Assembly: GCA_903828515.1 (NCBI GenBank)
Contig: CAIKMD010000007.1
Location: forward strand, 682,001-746,000
From: an uncultured Rhodospirillales bacterium
Lineage (GTDB): Bacteria; Pseudomonadota; Alphaproteobacteria; ATCC43930; CGMCC-115725
Reading direction: 5' to 3'
DNA: 64,000 nucleotides
Notes under the pieces: model-generated
What the model was told of the DNA's origin: nothing
What the model saw: the letters and a program-made list of their open reading frames with translations, nothing else
Databases searched by the model: none
Position numbers and translations under genes: made by a program
Shown here: positions 9,610 through 21,854 of the stretch, piece after piece
Numbering within the stretch: the first letter of the stretch is position 1
Layout: each line of letters opens with the position of its first letter

Positions 9610-10956
9610 ATGGCTTTGGCGCAAACTCTTCCGACGCCCACCGAAATGCCGGTGAGCGCCGATGAGTTTGCCGACGCGCTCGATCGTCTTGCTCCATTCG
9701 AGGATTGCCCGCATCTAGCGGTCGCCGTCTCCGGCGGTTCCGACAGCATGGCGCTGGTTTTGTTGGCGCAGGAATGGACGCGCGCGCGCGGCGGTACGCT
9801 TACCGCGCTGACGGTCGATCACGGCTTGCGCGCCGAAGCCGCGGCCGAAGCGCGCCAGGTCGCGACGTGGTGCGCGGCGCGCGGCATCGCTCACGTCATT
9901 CTCCGGCGCGACGGACCGCATCTGATCAGCGCGATTCAGCACGAAGCGCGCATCGCGCGCTATCGCCTGCTCGAGGAATGGTGCGCCGCTCATGCGGTGC
10001 TGCACGTGCTGGTCGCCCATCAGCGCGAGGATCAGGCCGAAACCATTCTGATGCGTCAGGCGCATGGTAGTGGCGCGACCGGGCTCGCCGGCATGGCGTC
10101 GATCGTCGAGCGCGGCGCCTGTCGTCTCTTGCGGCCGTTGCTGGGGTTTCCCCGGGCGCGGCTCGCGGCGGTGCTGGATGCCGCCGATCAGGCGTGGATC
10201 GACGATCCGAGCAATCGCAATCCCGCTTTCTTGCGTGTTCGATGGCGCGGCGTGCTCGACGCGGCCCCGCAGCGGGGTATCGCGGTGGCACGGCTGGCAG
10301 CGATGAGCGGGCAATTCGCGCGCATTCGCCGGGGTCTCGAAGCCGATATCGCCGCTTGCCTGGCGCGCGCGGTGACGCTCGATCCGGGCGGGTTCGCCTG
10401 GATCGACGGAACGGTGCTTGCGGCGGGCGGCGAGGCGGGGCGGCACGCCTTGGCCGCCGTGATCATGACCGTGTCCGGAAGCGCCTATCCGCCCCGGCGG
10501 GAACGGTTGGAACGGTTGTTTGCGCTTCTCCCCGACCGGGTCGAAGGCGGGCGGAGCCTCGGAGGTTGCCTCGTTTTGCCGCGGCGGGGGCGGATTCTGG
10601 TCTGCCGCGAACCCGCCGCGGTCGCTCTTCCCGTTCAGGCGGTACCCGGCGGCCGGGTGTGCTGGGATGGGCGTTTCGTGCTCGATCTACCGGCGAAAGC
10701 GGCGGAATTGAGCCTCGGCGCGCTCGGCGCCGACGCGGCCGAGATCGAGGAGGGTGGGTCCCCGGCGCTTCTGATCCACATTCCGCCGGCGGCGCGCGCG
10801 GCCTTGCCGGCGCTGCGCGACGCAAAGGGGGTGGTCGCGGTGCCCTCGCTGGAGTACTTTTCTAAAGGTTGGCTACGAAAGGAGCCGGTGGCGGGGACGC
10901 GGTTGATTTTCTCTCCGACACGGCCCCTGACGAGCGGCGGTTTTACAATTGTTTAA
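9610..10956 (+). CDS. tilS: tRNA(Ile)-lysidine synthetase TilS
   Basis: 448 residues. The PP-loop AVAVSGGSDSMALV (about 38-51) binds ATP; LTVDHGLRAEAAAEA and HQREDQAETILMR follow, all typical of TilS. It turns the wobble C of tRNA-Ile(CAU) into lysidine so that it reads AUA. Starts nine bases after cpoB, probably cotranscribed with it. Confidence 0.95.
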   Translation: MALAQTLPTPTEMPVSADEFADALDRLAPFEDCPHLAVAVSGGSDSMALVLLAQEWTRARGGTLTALTVDHGLRAEAAAEARQVATWCAARGIAHVILRRDGPHLISAIQHEARIARYRLLEEWCAAHAVLHVLVAHQREDQAETILMRQAHGSGATGLAGMASIVERGACRLLRPLLGFPRARLAAVLDAADQAWIDDPSNRNPAFLRVRWRGVLDAAPQRGIAVARLAAMSGQFARIRRGLEADIAACLARAVTLDPGGFAWIDGTVLAAGGEAGRHALAAVIMTVSGSAYPPRRERLERLFALLPDRVEGGRSLGGCLVLPRRGRILVCREPAAVALPVQAVPGGRVCWDGRFVLDLPAKAAELSLGALGADAAEIEEGGSPALLIHIPPAARAALPALRDAKGVVAVPSLEYFSKGWLRKEPVAGTRLIFSPTRPLTSGGFTIV

Positions 10957-11050
10957 CCCTAGCGGGCTTCTTATTTAAGTAAGTGCGCCACCACAGCCGG
11001 TACCGGTTGGGACCCCTAATGGGTCGACGTGGCACGGAAAGGCCTCGGAC

Positions 11051-12985
<1,935 letters not shown>

Positions 12986-13015
12986 GGCCTTCGCCCATCC
13001 CGTGTTCTCTAAAAT

Positions 13016-13060
13016 AAACCCATCGCGGCCCCTCCGGCTGCGGTGGGTTTAAGCGTTTTT
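13016..13060 (+). terminator. Probable terminator after ftsH
   Basis: AAACCCATCGC at 13016-13026 can pair with GCGGTGGGTTT at 13040-13050 (11 bp, one G-U), followed by AAGCGTTTTT. A second small hairpin (AAGCG/CGCTT, 13051-13068) overlaps the T-run. The run of T is imperfect, so strength is uncertain. Confidence 0.6.
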
Positions 13061-13116
13061 AACCGCTTTACCGGCAGATTCCGGTATAGAATCCGGGACT
13101 TGGAAGGGGAGCGGTT

Positions 13117-14498
<1,382 letters not shown>

Positions 14499-14502
<4 letters not shown>

Positions 14503-15296
14503 AGGGCCGGGTGCTCATCATCGCCGGGTCTGATTCGGGCGGCGGCGCGGGCATCCAGGCGGATATCAAGACGGTGACGGCGCTGGGCGGTTATGCCGCG
14601 ACGGCGCTCACCGCGCTCACCGCGCAGAACACGGTCGGCGTTCAAGGCATCCTGCCGGTACCGACGAATTTCGTCCGCCAGCAGATCGACAGCATTCTCT
14701 CCGATATCGGCGCTGACGCGATCAAGACCGGCATGCTGCTGGATCATGCGGTGATCGAGGCGATGGCCGACGCGATCGAAGCGGGCGCACCCGACGCGCC
14801 GCTGGTGGTCGATCCGGTCATGGTCGCGACGTCCGGTGCGCGGCTGCTCGACGAACGCGCGATCGGTGCATTGGGCGAACGCCTGATCGCCCGCGCCGCG
14901 CTGGTGACCCCGAACGCACCCGAGGCCGAGGCGCTGACCGGTATGCGGGTCGCCGACCTCGACGGCATGCGCCGCGCCGCCGACGCGCTGTTGCGCCTGG
15001 GCGCGCAGGCGGCGATGGTCAAGGGCGGCCATCTCGACGGCGATATCTTGCGTGACTTGGTCGTGACCCGGACCGGCGAGAGTTTCGTGCTCGAGGCCAA
15101 GCGGGTCGACACGCGGCACACCCACGGCACCGGTTGCACGCTGGCCTCGGCGATTGCCGTCGGCCTCGCGCAGGGCATGGCGCTGAAGCCCGCGATCGAG
15201 CGTGCACACCGTTTCGTGCAGGCGGCGATCCGCGGCGCCCCGGGCTATGGCAAAGGCCATGGGCCGCTCAACCATGCGGTCCCTTTCGAGCGATAA
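14499..15296 (+). CDS. thiD: Bifunctional hydroxymethylpyrimidine kinase/phosphomethylpyrimidine kinase ThiD
   Basis: 265 residues, ribokinase fold. Begins [33 protein letters not shown] and the anion-hole/catalytic segment [13 protein letters not shown] are intact. Makes HMP-diphosphate for thiamine synthesis. Coupled to glmM, with no TPP-riboswitch-like leader between them, so thiamine control at this point is unlikely. Confidence 0.95.
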
Positions 15297-15360
15297 TCGA
15301 GTCTGGATCGCCGCGACGAGATCGGGCAGGGTTGCGGTTCGATCCGGGGAGGAACGAACC

Positions 15361-16389
15361 ATGAAGCTCGGCCTATTCGATCATCTCGATCGCAACGACG
15401 TGCCGTTGCCGCGTTTTTACGAAGAGCGGCTGCAATTGATCGAGGCGGCTGACGTTGCCGGTATCGATTCCTATCATCTGGCCGAACATCACTGGAACCC
15501 GGTCGGCATGGCGCCGCTGCCCGGCGTGTTCCTGGGCGCGGTGGCCTCGCGCACCAAGCGCATCCGCCTCGGGCCCTTGGCCTATGCGCTCGCCTTTCAC
15601 GATCCGCTGATCCTCGCCGAGGAAGTGGCGATGCTCGATCAGATGTCGAACGGCCGGCTCGAACTGGGCGTCGGGCGCGGTATCTCGCCGTGGGAATTGT
15701 CGATGTACGGCATCACCATGAACGAGACCCGCGATCTCTTCCGCGAGGCGATGGACGTGATGATCCAGTATTTCACCGAGGATCGCGTCAATCATCGCGG
15801 GTCGCGCTGGCGCTATCTCGACGTGCCGGTCGAACTGAAGCCGATTCAGAAACCGTTTCCGCCGTTATGGTACGGCTCGTCGTCGGGCGCCACGCGCGAC
15901 TATATCGCGTCGTTGGGCGCGGCGATGAACGCCGGCTGGTCGCCCTCGGCGCGGATGAAGCAATCGATCGATCTCTATCGCGATGCCTGGGACCGCACCA
16001 AGGACGCGCCGCTGCGGGCGGGCCGTCCGGCCGAGGCGACGATTGGTTCGGTGCGCATGGTGGTGGTCGCGGAGACCGATGCCGAAGCCGAGAGCCTCGC
16101 CCAGCCCGCCTATGAACGCTGGTACGCGAGCCTCGAACATCAGTCGAACAGTTTCGGTTTCACGGCGATGTTCCTGCCCGCGACCTATGAGATCGCGCGC
16201 CGGCGCGTCGGCAGCGTGATCGCCGGGACGCCCGACACGGTGCGCGCCGAGTTAACCCGCCACCTCGCCGAATCGGGCGTGAACTATCCGCTGCTCCAGA
16301 TCGCATTCGGCGGCTTGAGCCATGCGCATGCGCTGCGGACGCTGAAGCTCCTGACGACGGAGGTCCTGCCGGCGATCCGCAAGCTCTGA
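15361..16389 (+). CDS. LLM-class flavin-dependent monooxygenase
   Basis: 342 residues from ATG 15361, with GGGGAGGAA just upstream; the open frame before it lies within thiD. Luciferase-like TIM barrel: MKLGLFDHLDRN, SYHLAEHHWNPVG, IRLGPLAYALAFHDP, NGRLELGVGRGISPWEL and a C-terminal TPDTVRAEL. Such enzymes use reduced flavin to oxidise small organic or organosulfur compounds; the substrate is not evident. No flavin reductase is adjacent. Confidence 0.85.
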   Translation: MKLGLFDHLDRNDVPLPRFYEERLQLIEAADVAGIDSYHLAEHHWNPVGMAPLPGVFLGAVASRTKRIRLGPLAYALAFHDPLILAEEVAMLDQMSNGRLELGVGRGISPWELSMYGITMNETRDLFREAMDVMIQYFTEDRVNHRGSRWRYLDVPVELKPIQKPFPPLWYGSSSGATRDYIASLGAAMNAGWSPSARMKQSIDLYRDAWDRTKDAPLRAGRPAEATIGSVRMVVVAETDAEAESLAQPAYERWYASLEHQSNSFGFTAMFLPATYEIARRRVGSVIAGTPDTVRAELTRHLAESGVNYPLLQIAFGGLSHAHALRTLKLLTTEVLPAIRKL

Positions 16390-16469
16390 ACGCCGGGCGG
16401 AACCCGGAGCCGCCGGGCCGCGTTGTTGGGTTACGCCACGAAAAGGCGGATCAACTCAAGAGGCCGCTC

Positions 16470-16790
16470 ATGACTCGCGTATTGTTGCCGGCGATGGTCG
16501 GCGTATTCCTGTTGTCCGCGGCGAGCGGACAGGCGCAAACCGGTGCCGATACCTATGGCACGGGGATGAGCGGCATCGGCGGCACGCACGCGTCACCGAT
16601 GACGGCGTCGCCGAACCGCGCAACCGCCGAGGGGCCGAGCGCCGTCGATTCGCCGCTCGCGTCGCCGCAAGCGCCGCCCGCCGCGTCGTCGTTGAGCGAA
16701 ATACCGGGATCGGAAAGCCGCCGCGACGCGCCCAACGCCGATCCGATCACGTCGCTGCCCCGCCTCGATGATTTCCCGAACGGGCGCTGA
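16470..16790 (+). CDS. Small secreted protein of unknown function
   Basis: 106 residues. A signal peptide (MTRVLLPAMVGVFLLSAASGQAQ, cut near 23) is followed by a low-complexity Ala/Ser/Pro/Thr chain with no cysteine and no recognisable domain. The ATG has CAAGAGG upstream. The probable location is the periplasm. I do not recognise the family; the clean signal peptide is the main support for it being real. Confidence 0.6.
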   Translation: MTRVLLPAMVGVFLLSAASGQAQTGADTYGTGMSGIGGTHASPMTASPNRATAEGPSAVDSPLASPQAPPAASSLSEIPGSESRRDAPNADPITSLPRLDDFPNGR

Positions 16791-16999
16791 GCGCGTCGCG
16801 AACGCCGGCGCGGATGCGTTGCGGCGGCGCTGTTGCGATCTGTCAATCATCGGAAACTACCTAGAACAATCCAAATATTCGGCGCGCCGGATGGACAAAA
16901 CTTCGGCAAATACTTAGACGAATTCATTGTCGCCAAGGGGCAATACTTTACTGATTCTCGATACGATCCGCTATATTTGACGTCGCTGAAAGAGTTTTA

Positions 17000-17365
17000 A
17001 TGCCCGTGATCTTGATCGTCGAAGACGATGTGTTCATCCGCGAATTGGCGGAGACGATCATTCACGAGTGGGGCTATCAGACCTTTTCGGCGGGCGACGG
17101 CGACGAAGCCCTCGTCCTGCTTCGCTCGCCGCAGCACTTCGACGCGCTGTTCACCGATATCTATCTGAAATCGGCGGTTCTCGGCGGGTGCGAACTGGCC
17201 CGCCAGGCGATCGAACTTCGTCCGCAATTGCGGGTTCTTTATACGACCGGCAATTCGGTGACCGAGAAAATGAAATCCCTGTTTGCCGCCGGCACGCACT
17301 TCCTTCCGAAGCCATACACGCTGAAGCAGCTCCAACACTCCGTCGAAGACCTCTTCGCGGCGTAA
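17000..17365 (+). CDS. Single-domain response regulator
   Basis: 121-residue CheY-like receiver. The acidic pocket is in VEDD (8-10), the phospho-acceptor is Asp53 (FTDIYL) and the conserved Lys is in LPKPYT (about 104). No output domain. It heads a four-gene signalling cluster and lies 36 bases before the kinase at 17402, so it is probably that kinase's partner or a phosphate sink. The ~200 bases before it (16791-16999) are AT-richer than their surroundings and probably hold the promoter; no clear -10/-35 pair was found. Confidence 0.88.
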   Translation: MPVILIVEDDVFIRELAETIIHEWGYQTFSAGDGDEALVLLRSPQHFDALFTDIYLKSAVLGGCELARQAIELRPQLRVLYTTGNSVTEKMKSLFAAGTHFLPKPYTLKQLQHSVEDLFAA

Positions 17366-17401
17366 ATTTCAGATCACGCGTTTTCTCGAGGGATCACGGC
17401 G

Positions 17402-19087
17402 ATGTTCGATAACGCGCGCAAGCAGGCGGAAGAAGTGTTGCTCAAGGCGGGCGCCTTGCAGAAGGCGATCTTCGACAGCGCCAATTTTTCCAGCATCGCG
17501 ACCGACGCGAACGGCGTCATCCAGATCTTCAATGTCGGCGCCGAGCGCATGCTGGGCTATGCCGCCGACGAGGTGATGAACAAGATCACGCCGGCCGACA
17601 TCTCCGATCCCCAGGAAGTGATCGCGCGCGCCAAGGCGCTCAGCGTCGAACTCGGCACGCCGATCACGCCGGGCTTCGAGGCGCTGGTCTTCAAGGCCTC
17701 GCGCGGGATCGAGGATATCTACGAACTGACCTATATCCGCAAGGACCGCAGCCGGTTTCCGGCGGTGGTGTCGGTCACGGCGCTGCGCGACGCGCAGGAC
17801 GCCATCATCGGCTATCTGCTGATCGGCACCGACAACACCGCGCGGAAACTGGCGGAAGAGGCGCTGATCAAGGCGGGCGCGCTGCAGAAGGCGATCTTCG
17901 ACAGCGCCAACTTTTCCAGCATCGCGACCGACGCGAACGGCGTCATCCAGATTTTCAATGTCGGCGCCGAGCGCATGCTGGGCTATGCGGCGGCCGATGT
18001 GATGGACACCATCACGCCCGCCGATATTTCCGATCCGAAAGAAGTGATCGCACGCGCCGAGGCGCTCAGCATCGAACTCGGCACCCCGATCGCGCCAGGC
18101 TTCGAGGCGTTGGTCTTCAAGGCCTCGCGCGGCATCGAGGATATCTATGAACTGACCTATATCCGCAAGGACGGCAGCCGGTTTCCGGCGGTGGTGTCGG
18201 TCACCGCGTTGCGCGATGCGCAGGGAACCATCATCGGCTATCTGCTGATCGGCACCGACAACACGGCACGCAAGCAGGTCGAAGCGGAGCAGAAAAAACT
18301 CTATCAGCGACTGCGCGAGGCAAACGAGGAAATCCAGCGCTTCGCGCATGTCGTGAGCCACGATCTGCGCTCGCCGCTCGTCAATATCATGGGATTCGCC
18401 AGCGAACTCGACGCGTCGCGCAAGGAGATTTTCGAACGACTCGCGATGTTGCGGGCTCAGCTCGGGGGCGATCCGAATAACGCAAGCGACGACGCGCTCC
18501 GTGCCGATGTCGAAGAGGCGCTCAGCTTCATCAAATCGTCGGTCGGAAAAATGGACCGGCTCATTGCCGCCCTGCTCAAGCTGGCGCGCGAGGGACAACG
18601 GGAGTTTCAGCCGCAATTCATCGACATGTCTCAGTTGTTTCGAACGACGCTCGATGCCCTGGCTTATCAGACCCAGGCGGTTCATGCCCAAATCAGCATC
18701 GGCGAGCTTCCGTCGATTACCAGCGACCGCCTTGCCCTCGAACAGGTGTTTTCGAACCTGATGGATAACGCGGTCAAGTATTTGCGGACGGACGTGCCCG
18801 GCAGCATCGAAGTCCGGGCGACCGAAACCGCCGCGTCCATCACCTATGAGGTTCACGACAACGGCCGCGGCATCGACGTCAAGGATCGCGAACGCGTCTT
18901 CGACCTGTTCCGGCGGTCTGGCGTTCAGGATCGGCCGGGCGACGGCATGGGCCTCGCGCACGCGCGGACCCTGGTGCGGCGCCTCGGGGGATCGATCAAC
19001 GTCGACAGTGGGGCTGATTGCGGCACGGTGTTCAGTGTGACCTTGCCCAAGCGCTGGTCCCTGGCTCCGAGCGAGATGGTGGCATGA
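17402..19087 (+). CDS. Double-PAS sensor histidine kinase
   Basis: 561 residues with no membrane segment, hence cytoplasmic. Two PAS domains (about 9-150 and 151-292) are almost identical copies. A linker helix leads to a HisKA domain (H-box SHDLRSPL, His320) and a HATPase with N-box LEQVFSNLMDNAVKYL, G1 DNGRGID and G2 GDGMGLAHA. The PAS domains suggest sensing of a small ligand, redox state or light by a bound cofactor, which cannot be told. The stop overlaps the next receiver gene by ATGA, so their protein levels are probably coupled. Confidence 0.92.
   Translation: MFDNARKQAEEVLLKAGALQKAIFDSANFSSIATDANGVIQIFNVGAERMLGYAADEVMNKITPADISDPQEVIARAKALSVELGTPITPGFEALVFKASRGIEDIYELTYIRKDRSRFPAVVSVTALRDAQDAIIGYLLIGTDNTARKLAEEALIKAGALQKAIFDSANFSSIATDANGVIQIFNVGAERMLGYAAADVMDTITPADISDPKEVIARAEALSIELGTPIAPGFEALVFKASRGIEDIYELTYIRKDGSRFPAVVSVTALRDAQGTIIGYLLIGTDNTARKQVEAEQKKLYQRLREANEEIQRFAHVVSHDLRSPLVNIMGFASELDASRKEIFERLAMLRAQLGGDPNNASDDALRADVEEALSFIKSSVGKMDRLIAALLKLAREGQREFQPQFIDMSQLFRTTLDALAYQTQAVHAQISIGELPSITSDRLALEQVFSNLMDNAVKYLRTDVPGSIEVRATETAASITYEVHDNGRGIDVKDRERVFDLFRRSGVQDRPGDGMGLAHARTLVRRLGGSINVDSGADCGTVFSVTLPKRWSLAPSEMVA
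17426..18277 (+). repeat. 426-bp tandem duplication encoding the two PAS domains
   Basis: Unit 1 covers 17426-17851 and unit 2 17852-18277. The period is exactly 142 codons and most codons match at DNA level (for example the GCGGGC at 17447 recurs at 17873). The units differ at only a modest number of residues, such as ADEVMNK versus AADVMDT. This indicates a recent in-frame duplication or ongoing gene conversion. Confidence 0.95.
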
Positions 19088-19521
19088 CCCAGCCGATGGT
19101 CATCGCGATGATCGAAGACGACGAGGGGCATGCCCGCCTCATCGAGAAGAATCTTCGTCGCGCGGGCGTCAACAACGAGATCGTTCCGCTCGCCGATGGC
19201 GCGAGCGCGCTCGCGTTTCTGTTCGGTCCCGACGGTTCCGGGCTCGTCAACAAAGGCCGTCCTTTGCTGGTTTTGCTGGACCTCAATCTGCCGGATATGT
19301 CGGGTATCGATATCCTCAAGCGCATCAAGGAGAACGAGCATCTCAAGGTGTCGCCGGTGGTGGTCCTGACGACAACCGACGACCGGACGGAAATCCAGCG
19401 CTGCTACGATCTCGGCTGTAACGTCTACGTCACGAAGCCGGTCGATTACGAGAAATTCGCCCACGCGATCCAGCAGTTCGGCTTGTTCGTCTATGTCATG
19501 CAGATACCCGAGGCGACGTGA
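19084..19521 (+). CDS. Rcp1-like single-domain response regulator
   Basis: 145 residues from ATG 19084, which overlaps the kinase stop. The receiver pocket is EDDEGHARLIEKNLRRAG, the phospho-acceptor Asp66 lies in LLDLNLPDMSG and the Lys in VTKPVDYEKF. The longer helix alpha-1 and the DGxxALAFLFG segment resemble receivers paired with phytochrome-type kinases, but no phytochrome is encoded here. Likely the direct phospho-target of the upstream kinase. Confidence 0.9.
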   Translation: MTQPMVIAMIEDDEGHARLIEKNLRRAGVNNEIVPLADGASALAFLFGPDGSGLVNKGRPLLVLLDLNLPDMSGIDILKRIKENEHLKVSPVVVLTTTDDRTEIQRCYDLGCNVYVTKPVDYEKFAHAIQQFGLFVYVMQIPEAT

Positions 19522-20960
19522 TGGATTCGCCGCGCGCGTATATTCTTTATATCGACGACGATGTCGGCCTGTGCCGACTCGTTCAAAAGGATCTGCAGCG
19601 CCAGGGCTACACGGTCGAGATTGCGCATGACGGCGTGAGCGGCGTCGCCCGCGTGGCGCGCGGCGGCATCGATATCGTGGCGCTCGATCACACCATGCCG
19701 AACCAGGGCGGGCTCGAGACCTTGGCGGGCATTCGCCAATTGGCCGAGCCGCCGCCGGTGATTTATGTGACGGCGATGCAGGAGGGCCGCGTCGCCGTCG
19801 AGGCGTTCAAGGCGGGCGCGATCGATTACGTCGTGAAGGACGTTCATGGCGAGTTCCTGGCGCTTCTCCATCGCGCGATCGAGGCCGCGCTCGATGCGAT
19901 CAAGCTTCGGCGGGCCAAGGAAGCGGCGGAAGCCGAGAACAAACGCGCCTCGCAACTGACCCAAAGTATCATCGACACGATCCGCGATCCCCTGGTCGTT
20001 CTCGACGAACGCATGACGATCGTGACGGCCAGCAAGGCGTTTCTGACGATTTTTGGAGTCGTGGAGGCGTCCGGGCGGCGTTTTTCGGATTTGGGCCAGC
20101 ATCAATGGGACGTGCCGGCGCTGCAGGCATTGCTGGAAAAAGTATTCTCGGAAAACCAGCCGATCGAAAGCTTCGAGATCGAGGACGATTTTCCCGCGCT
20201 TGGCCGCCGCGTGTTCAATCTGAATGCGCGCAAGGTGCATCAACCGGGCAACCATAGCCATCGGATGCTGCTCGTCTTCGAGGATATCACCGACCGCAAG
20301 CAGCGCGAACTCGACGCCCAGATGCTGACCAACGAAATTTCGCACCGCATCAAGAACAACCTGCAACTCATCGTCGGCCTGCTTGCCTATGAGAGCCGTT
20401 CGGCGGCGCAGCCCGACAGTCAGGGCTACAATGCCATGCAGGCACGGATCGGCGCCATTGCCCAGCTTTACGACCTGATTTCCCAATCGAGCCGCGGCCA
20501 GGACGTCGCCGTGGACGACTATCTGCGGGAAATCGCCAAGACGATATCGGCGAGTTTGCTGGGCGATCGTTCGGGCATCACGATCGACGTGCAGGCCGAT
20601 TCGTTGCAGATCGATCCCGATCGCGCCGTGCCCTTCGGGCTTCTGGTCAATGAGCTGGCGACCAACGCGATCAAGCACGCGTTTCCCGACGGGGTGGGGC
20701 GCGTCGGGTTGAGCGCGGTTCGCATCGACGACCAGATCGAGCTGACGGTCGCCGACGACGGAATCGGCATGAAGGGCAAAGAGCCGGCGAAAAGCCCCGA
20801 GCTGTCGGAGAAGCGGGGCGCCGATTACGTGGCGATTTTCCTGCGTCAGCTCGGCGGCGCCATCGTTCCGTCGGCATCGGCCGAAACCGGCACGAGCGTC
20901 CGCATCCGATTGCCCCTGCTGGTGGCGCCGGTCGGCGGCCCGAAGCGTCTCGCGGCGTAG
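19521..20960 (+). CDS. Hybrid receiver-PAS-HisKA_2 histidine kinase
   Basis: About 479 residues from ATG 19521 (GTG 19518 also possible). An N-terminal receiver (IDDDVG; Asp56 in LDHTMPNQGG; TAMQEG) is followed by a PAS domain (about 150-265, DPLVVLDERMTIVTAS) and a HisKA_2-type dimerisation/phospho-acceptor segment ISHRIKNNLQLIVGLL. The HATPase has LLVNELATNAIKHAFPDG and DDGIGM. With the receiver first, this kinase is probably itself controlled by phosphorylation from the upstream kinase, in a relay. Confidence 0.9.
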   Translation: MDSPRAYILYIDDDVGLCRLVQKDLQRQGYTVEIAHDGVSGVARVARGGIDIVALDHTMPNQGGLETLAGIRQLAEPPPVIYVTAMQEGRVAVEAFKAGAIDYVVKDVHGEFLALLHRAIEAALDAIKLRRAKEAAEAENKRASQLTQSIIDTIRDPLVVLDERMTIVTASKAFLTIFGVVEASGRRFSDLGQHQWDVPALQALLEKVFSENQPIESFEIEDDFPALGRRVFNLNARKVHQPGNHSHRMLLVFEDITDRKQRELDAQMLTNEISHRIKNNLQLIVGLLAYESRSAAQPDSQGYNAMQARIGAIAQLYDLISQSSRGQDVAVDDYLREIAKTISASLLGDRSGITIDVQADSLQIDPDRAVPFGLLVNELATNAIKHAFPDGVGRVGLSAVRIDDQIELTVADDGIGMKGKEPAKSPELSEKRGADYVAIFLRQLGGAIVPSASAETGTSVRIRLPLLVAPVGGPKRLAA

Positions 20961-21059
20961 CGCCGTTAAAAAGCGGTTCACTCGGCGCGGCCGCATTGAT
21001 GTCTTTGCAATCAATTGGGGAATACTCCAAAATGCCCGAAAGGCATTCGGGGGGACATC

Positions 21060-21455
21060 GTGTGGAAATCTGCTTTTTGCGTTGCCGGATTGCTAATGCT
21101 CGCCGCCTGCGGAACCCGTTCGTCCGCGTCGGTTGATCCGGTCGCCGGCGCGCAGCCATTTCAGCCGCCCGCGGCCGTCGCCGCGAAGAAATCGCCGGCT
21201 GACATCGTCGTTACCGCCGATGACATCACCAACCGGGCGTATGTTTCGCTCGGCGATATTTCCGTCAACGTCAGCAAATGGACGATCTTCGACCCGGATC
21301 CGACCCCTGCGAAAGTCGATGACGCGCTGCGTGAAAAGGCGGCCTCAATGGGAGCCGATGCAGTGGTGCTCGCGCGCTACGGCACCGTCGGGCTCAGCTT
21401 TTTCAGTTGGGGTTCGCTCGACGGAAAGGGCCGCGCCGTTGTCTTCCAGAAATAG
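21060..21455 (+). CDS. Small lipoprotein of unknown function
   Basis: 131 residues from GTG 21060, chosen because it gives a short lipoprotein signal (FCVAGLLMLAAC, Cys about 16) and follows a GGGGGG Shine-Dalgarno. The mature part has the segment ALREKAASMGADAVVLARY, resembling the GADAVV turn of small heavy-metal-binding-like (YbjQ type) domains. That resemblance is weak. Function unknown. Its 3' end overlaps the next lipoprotein. Confidence 0.7.
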   Translation: MWKSAFCVAGLLMLAACGTRSSASVDPVAGAQPFQPPAAVAAKKSPADIVVTADDITNRAYVSLGDISVNVSKWTIFDPDPTPAKVDDALREKAASMGADAVVLARYGTVGLSFFSWGSLDGKGRAVVFQK

Positions 21456-21849
21456 GGCGGTCGGCTCGGCGTTCTTCGCCTTGTTGCTCGCCGGGTGCAA
21501 TACGGCGCCGCCGGCGCTGCCGCCCGACACGACCTCGCTCAATCGTGTGCGCAATGCAACGCTGGCCGATTTTCCGCTCGAAGACCAGGCCATGAGTTGC
21601 GACGATATTGCGAAGCAACGCGGCGACATCGCGGCAGCGATGCAGGCCGACAGCAGCGCAATCGACGCCAACCGTACCCGCAATCAGATTGCCGGTTACT
21701 TCGGGGCGCTCTTCATCCTGCCGGCTATCGCCATGGTGCCGAATAACACGGAACGCGACGATGTCGCCAAGCTCTATGGCCGGCGCGATACGCTGATCAA
21801 GCTTTCGGCGCTCAAGAATTGCGCGGTCGCGTCGAACGACGCGAAATAG
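21439..21849 (+). CDS. Second small lipoprotein of unknown function
   Basis: 136 residues if started at TTG 21439, which yields the lipoprotein signal VGSAFFALLLAGC (Cys20) and has GGAAAGGG nine bases upstream. The open frame reaches further up but lies inside the previous gene. The mature chain has a helical stretch (SCDDIAKQRGDIAAAMQ) and a glycine-rich hydrophobic segment (YFGALFILPAIAMVP). The gene overlaps its neighbour by 17 bases, suggesting a coupled pair. Family not recognised. Confidence 0.65.
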   Translation: MSSRNRAVGSAFFALLLAGCNTAPPALPPDTTSLNRVRNATLADFPLEDQAMSCDDIAKQRGDIAAAMQADSSAIDANRTRNQIAGYFGALFILPAIAMVPNNTERDDVAKLYGRRDTLIKLSALKNCAVASNDAK

Positions 21850-21854
21850 CGCCG

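Noticed and set aside
11029-11050. Sigma-54-like TGGCAC upstream of ftsH
   Set aside because: No GC dinucleotide at the required ten-base spacing from GG; the match stops at the -24 half.
17369-18961. 530-codon antisense open frame opposite the double-PAS kinase
   Set aside because: Its apparent internal repeat merely reflects the PAS duplication on the plus strand; no independent coding evidence.
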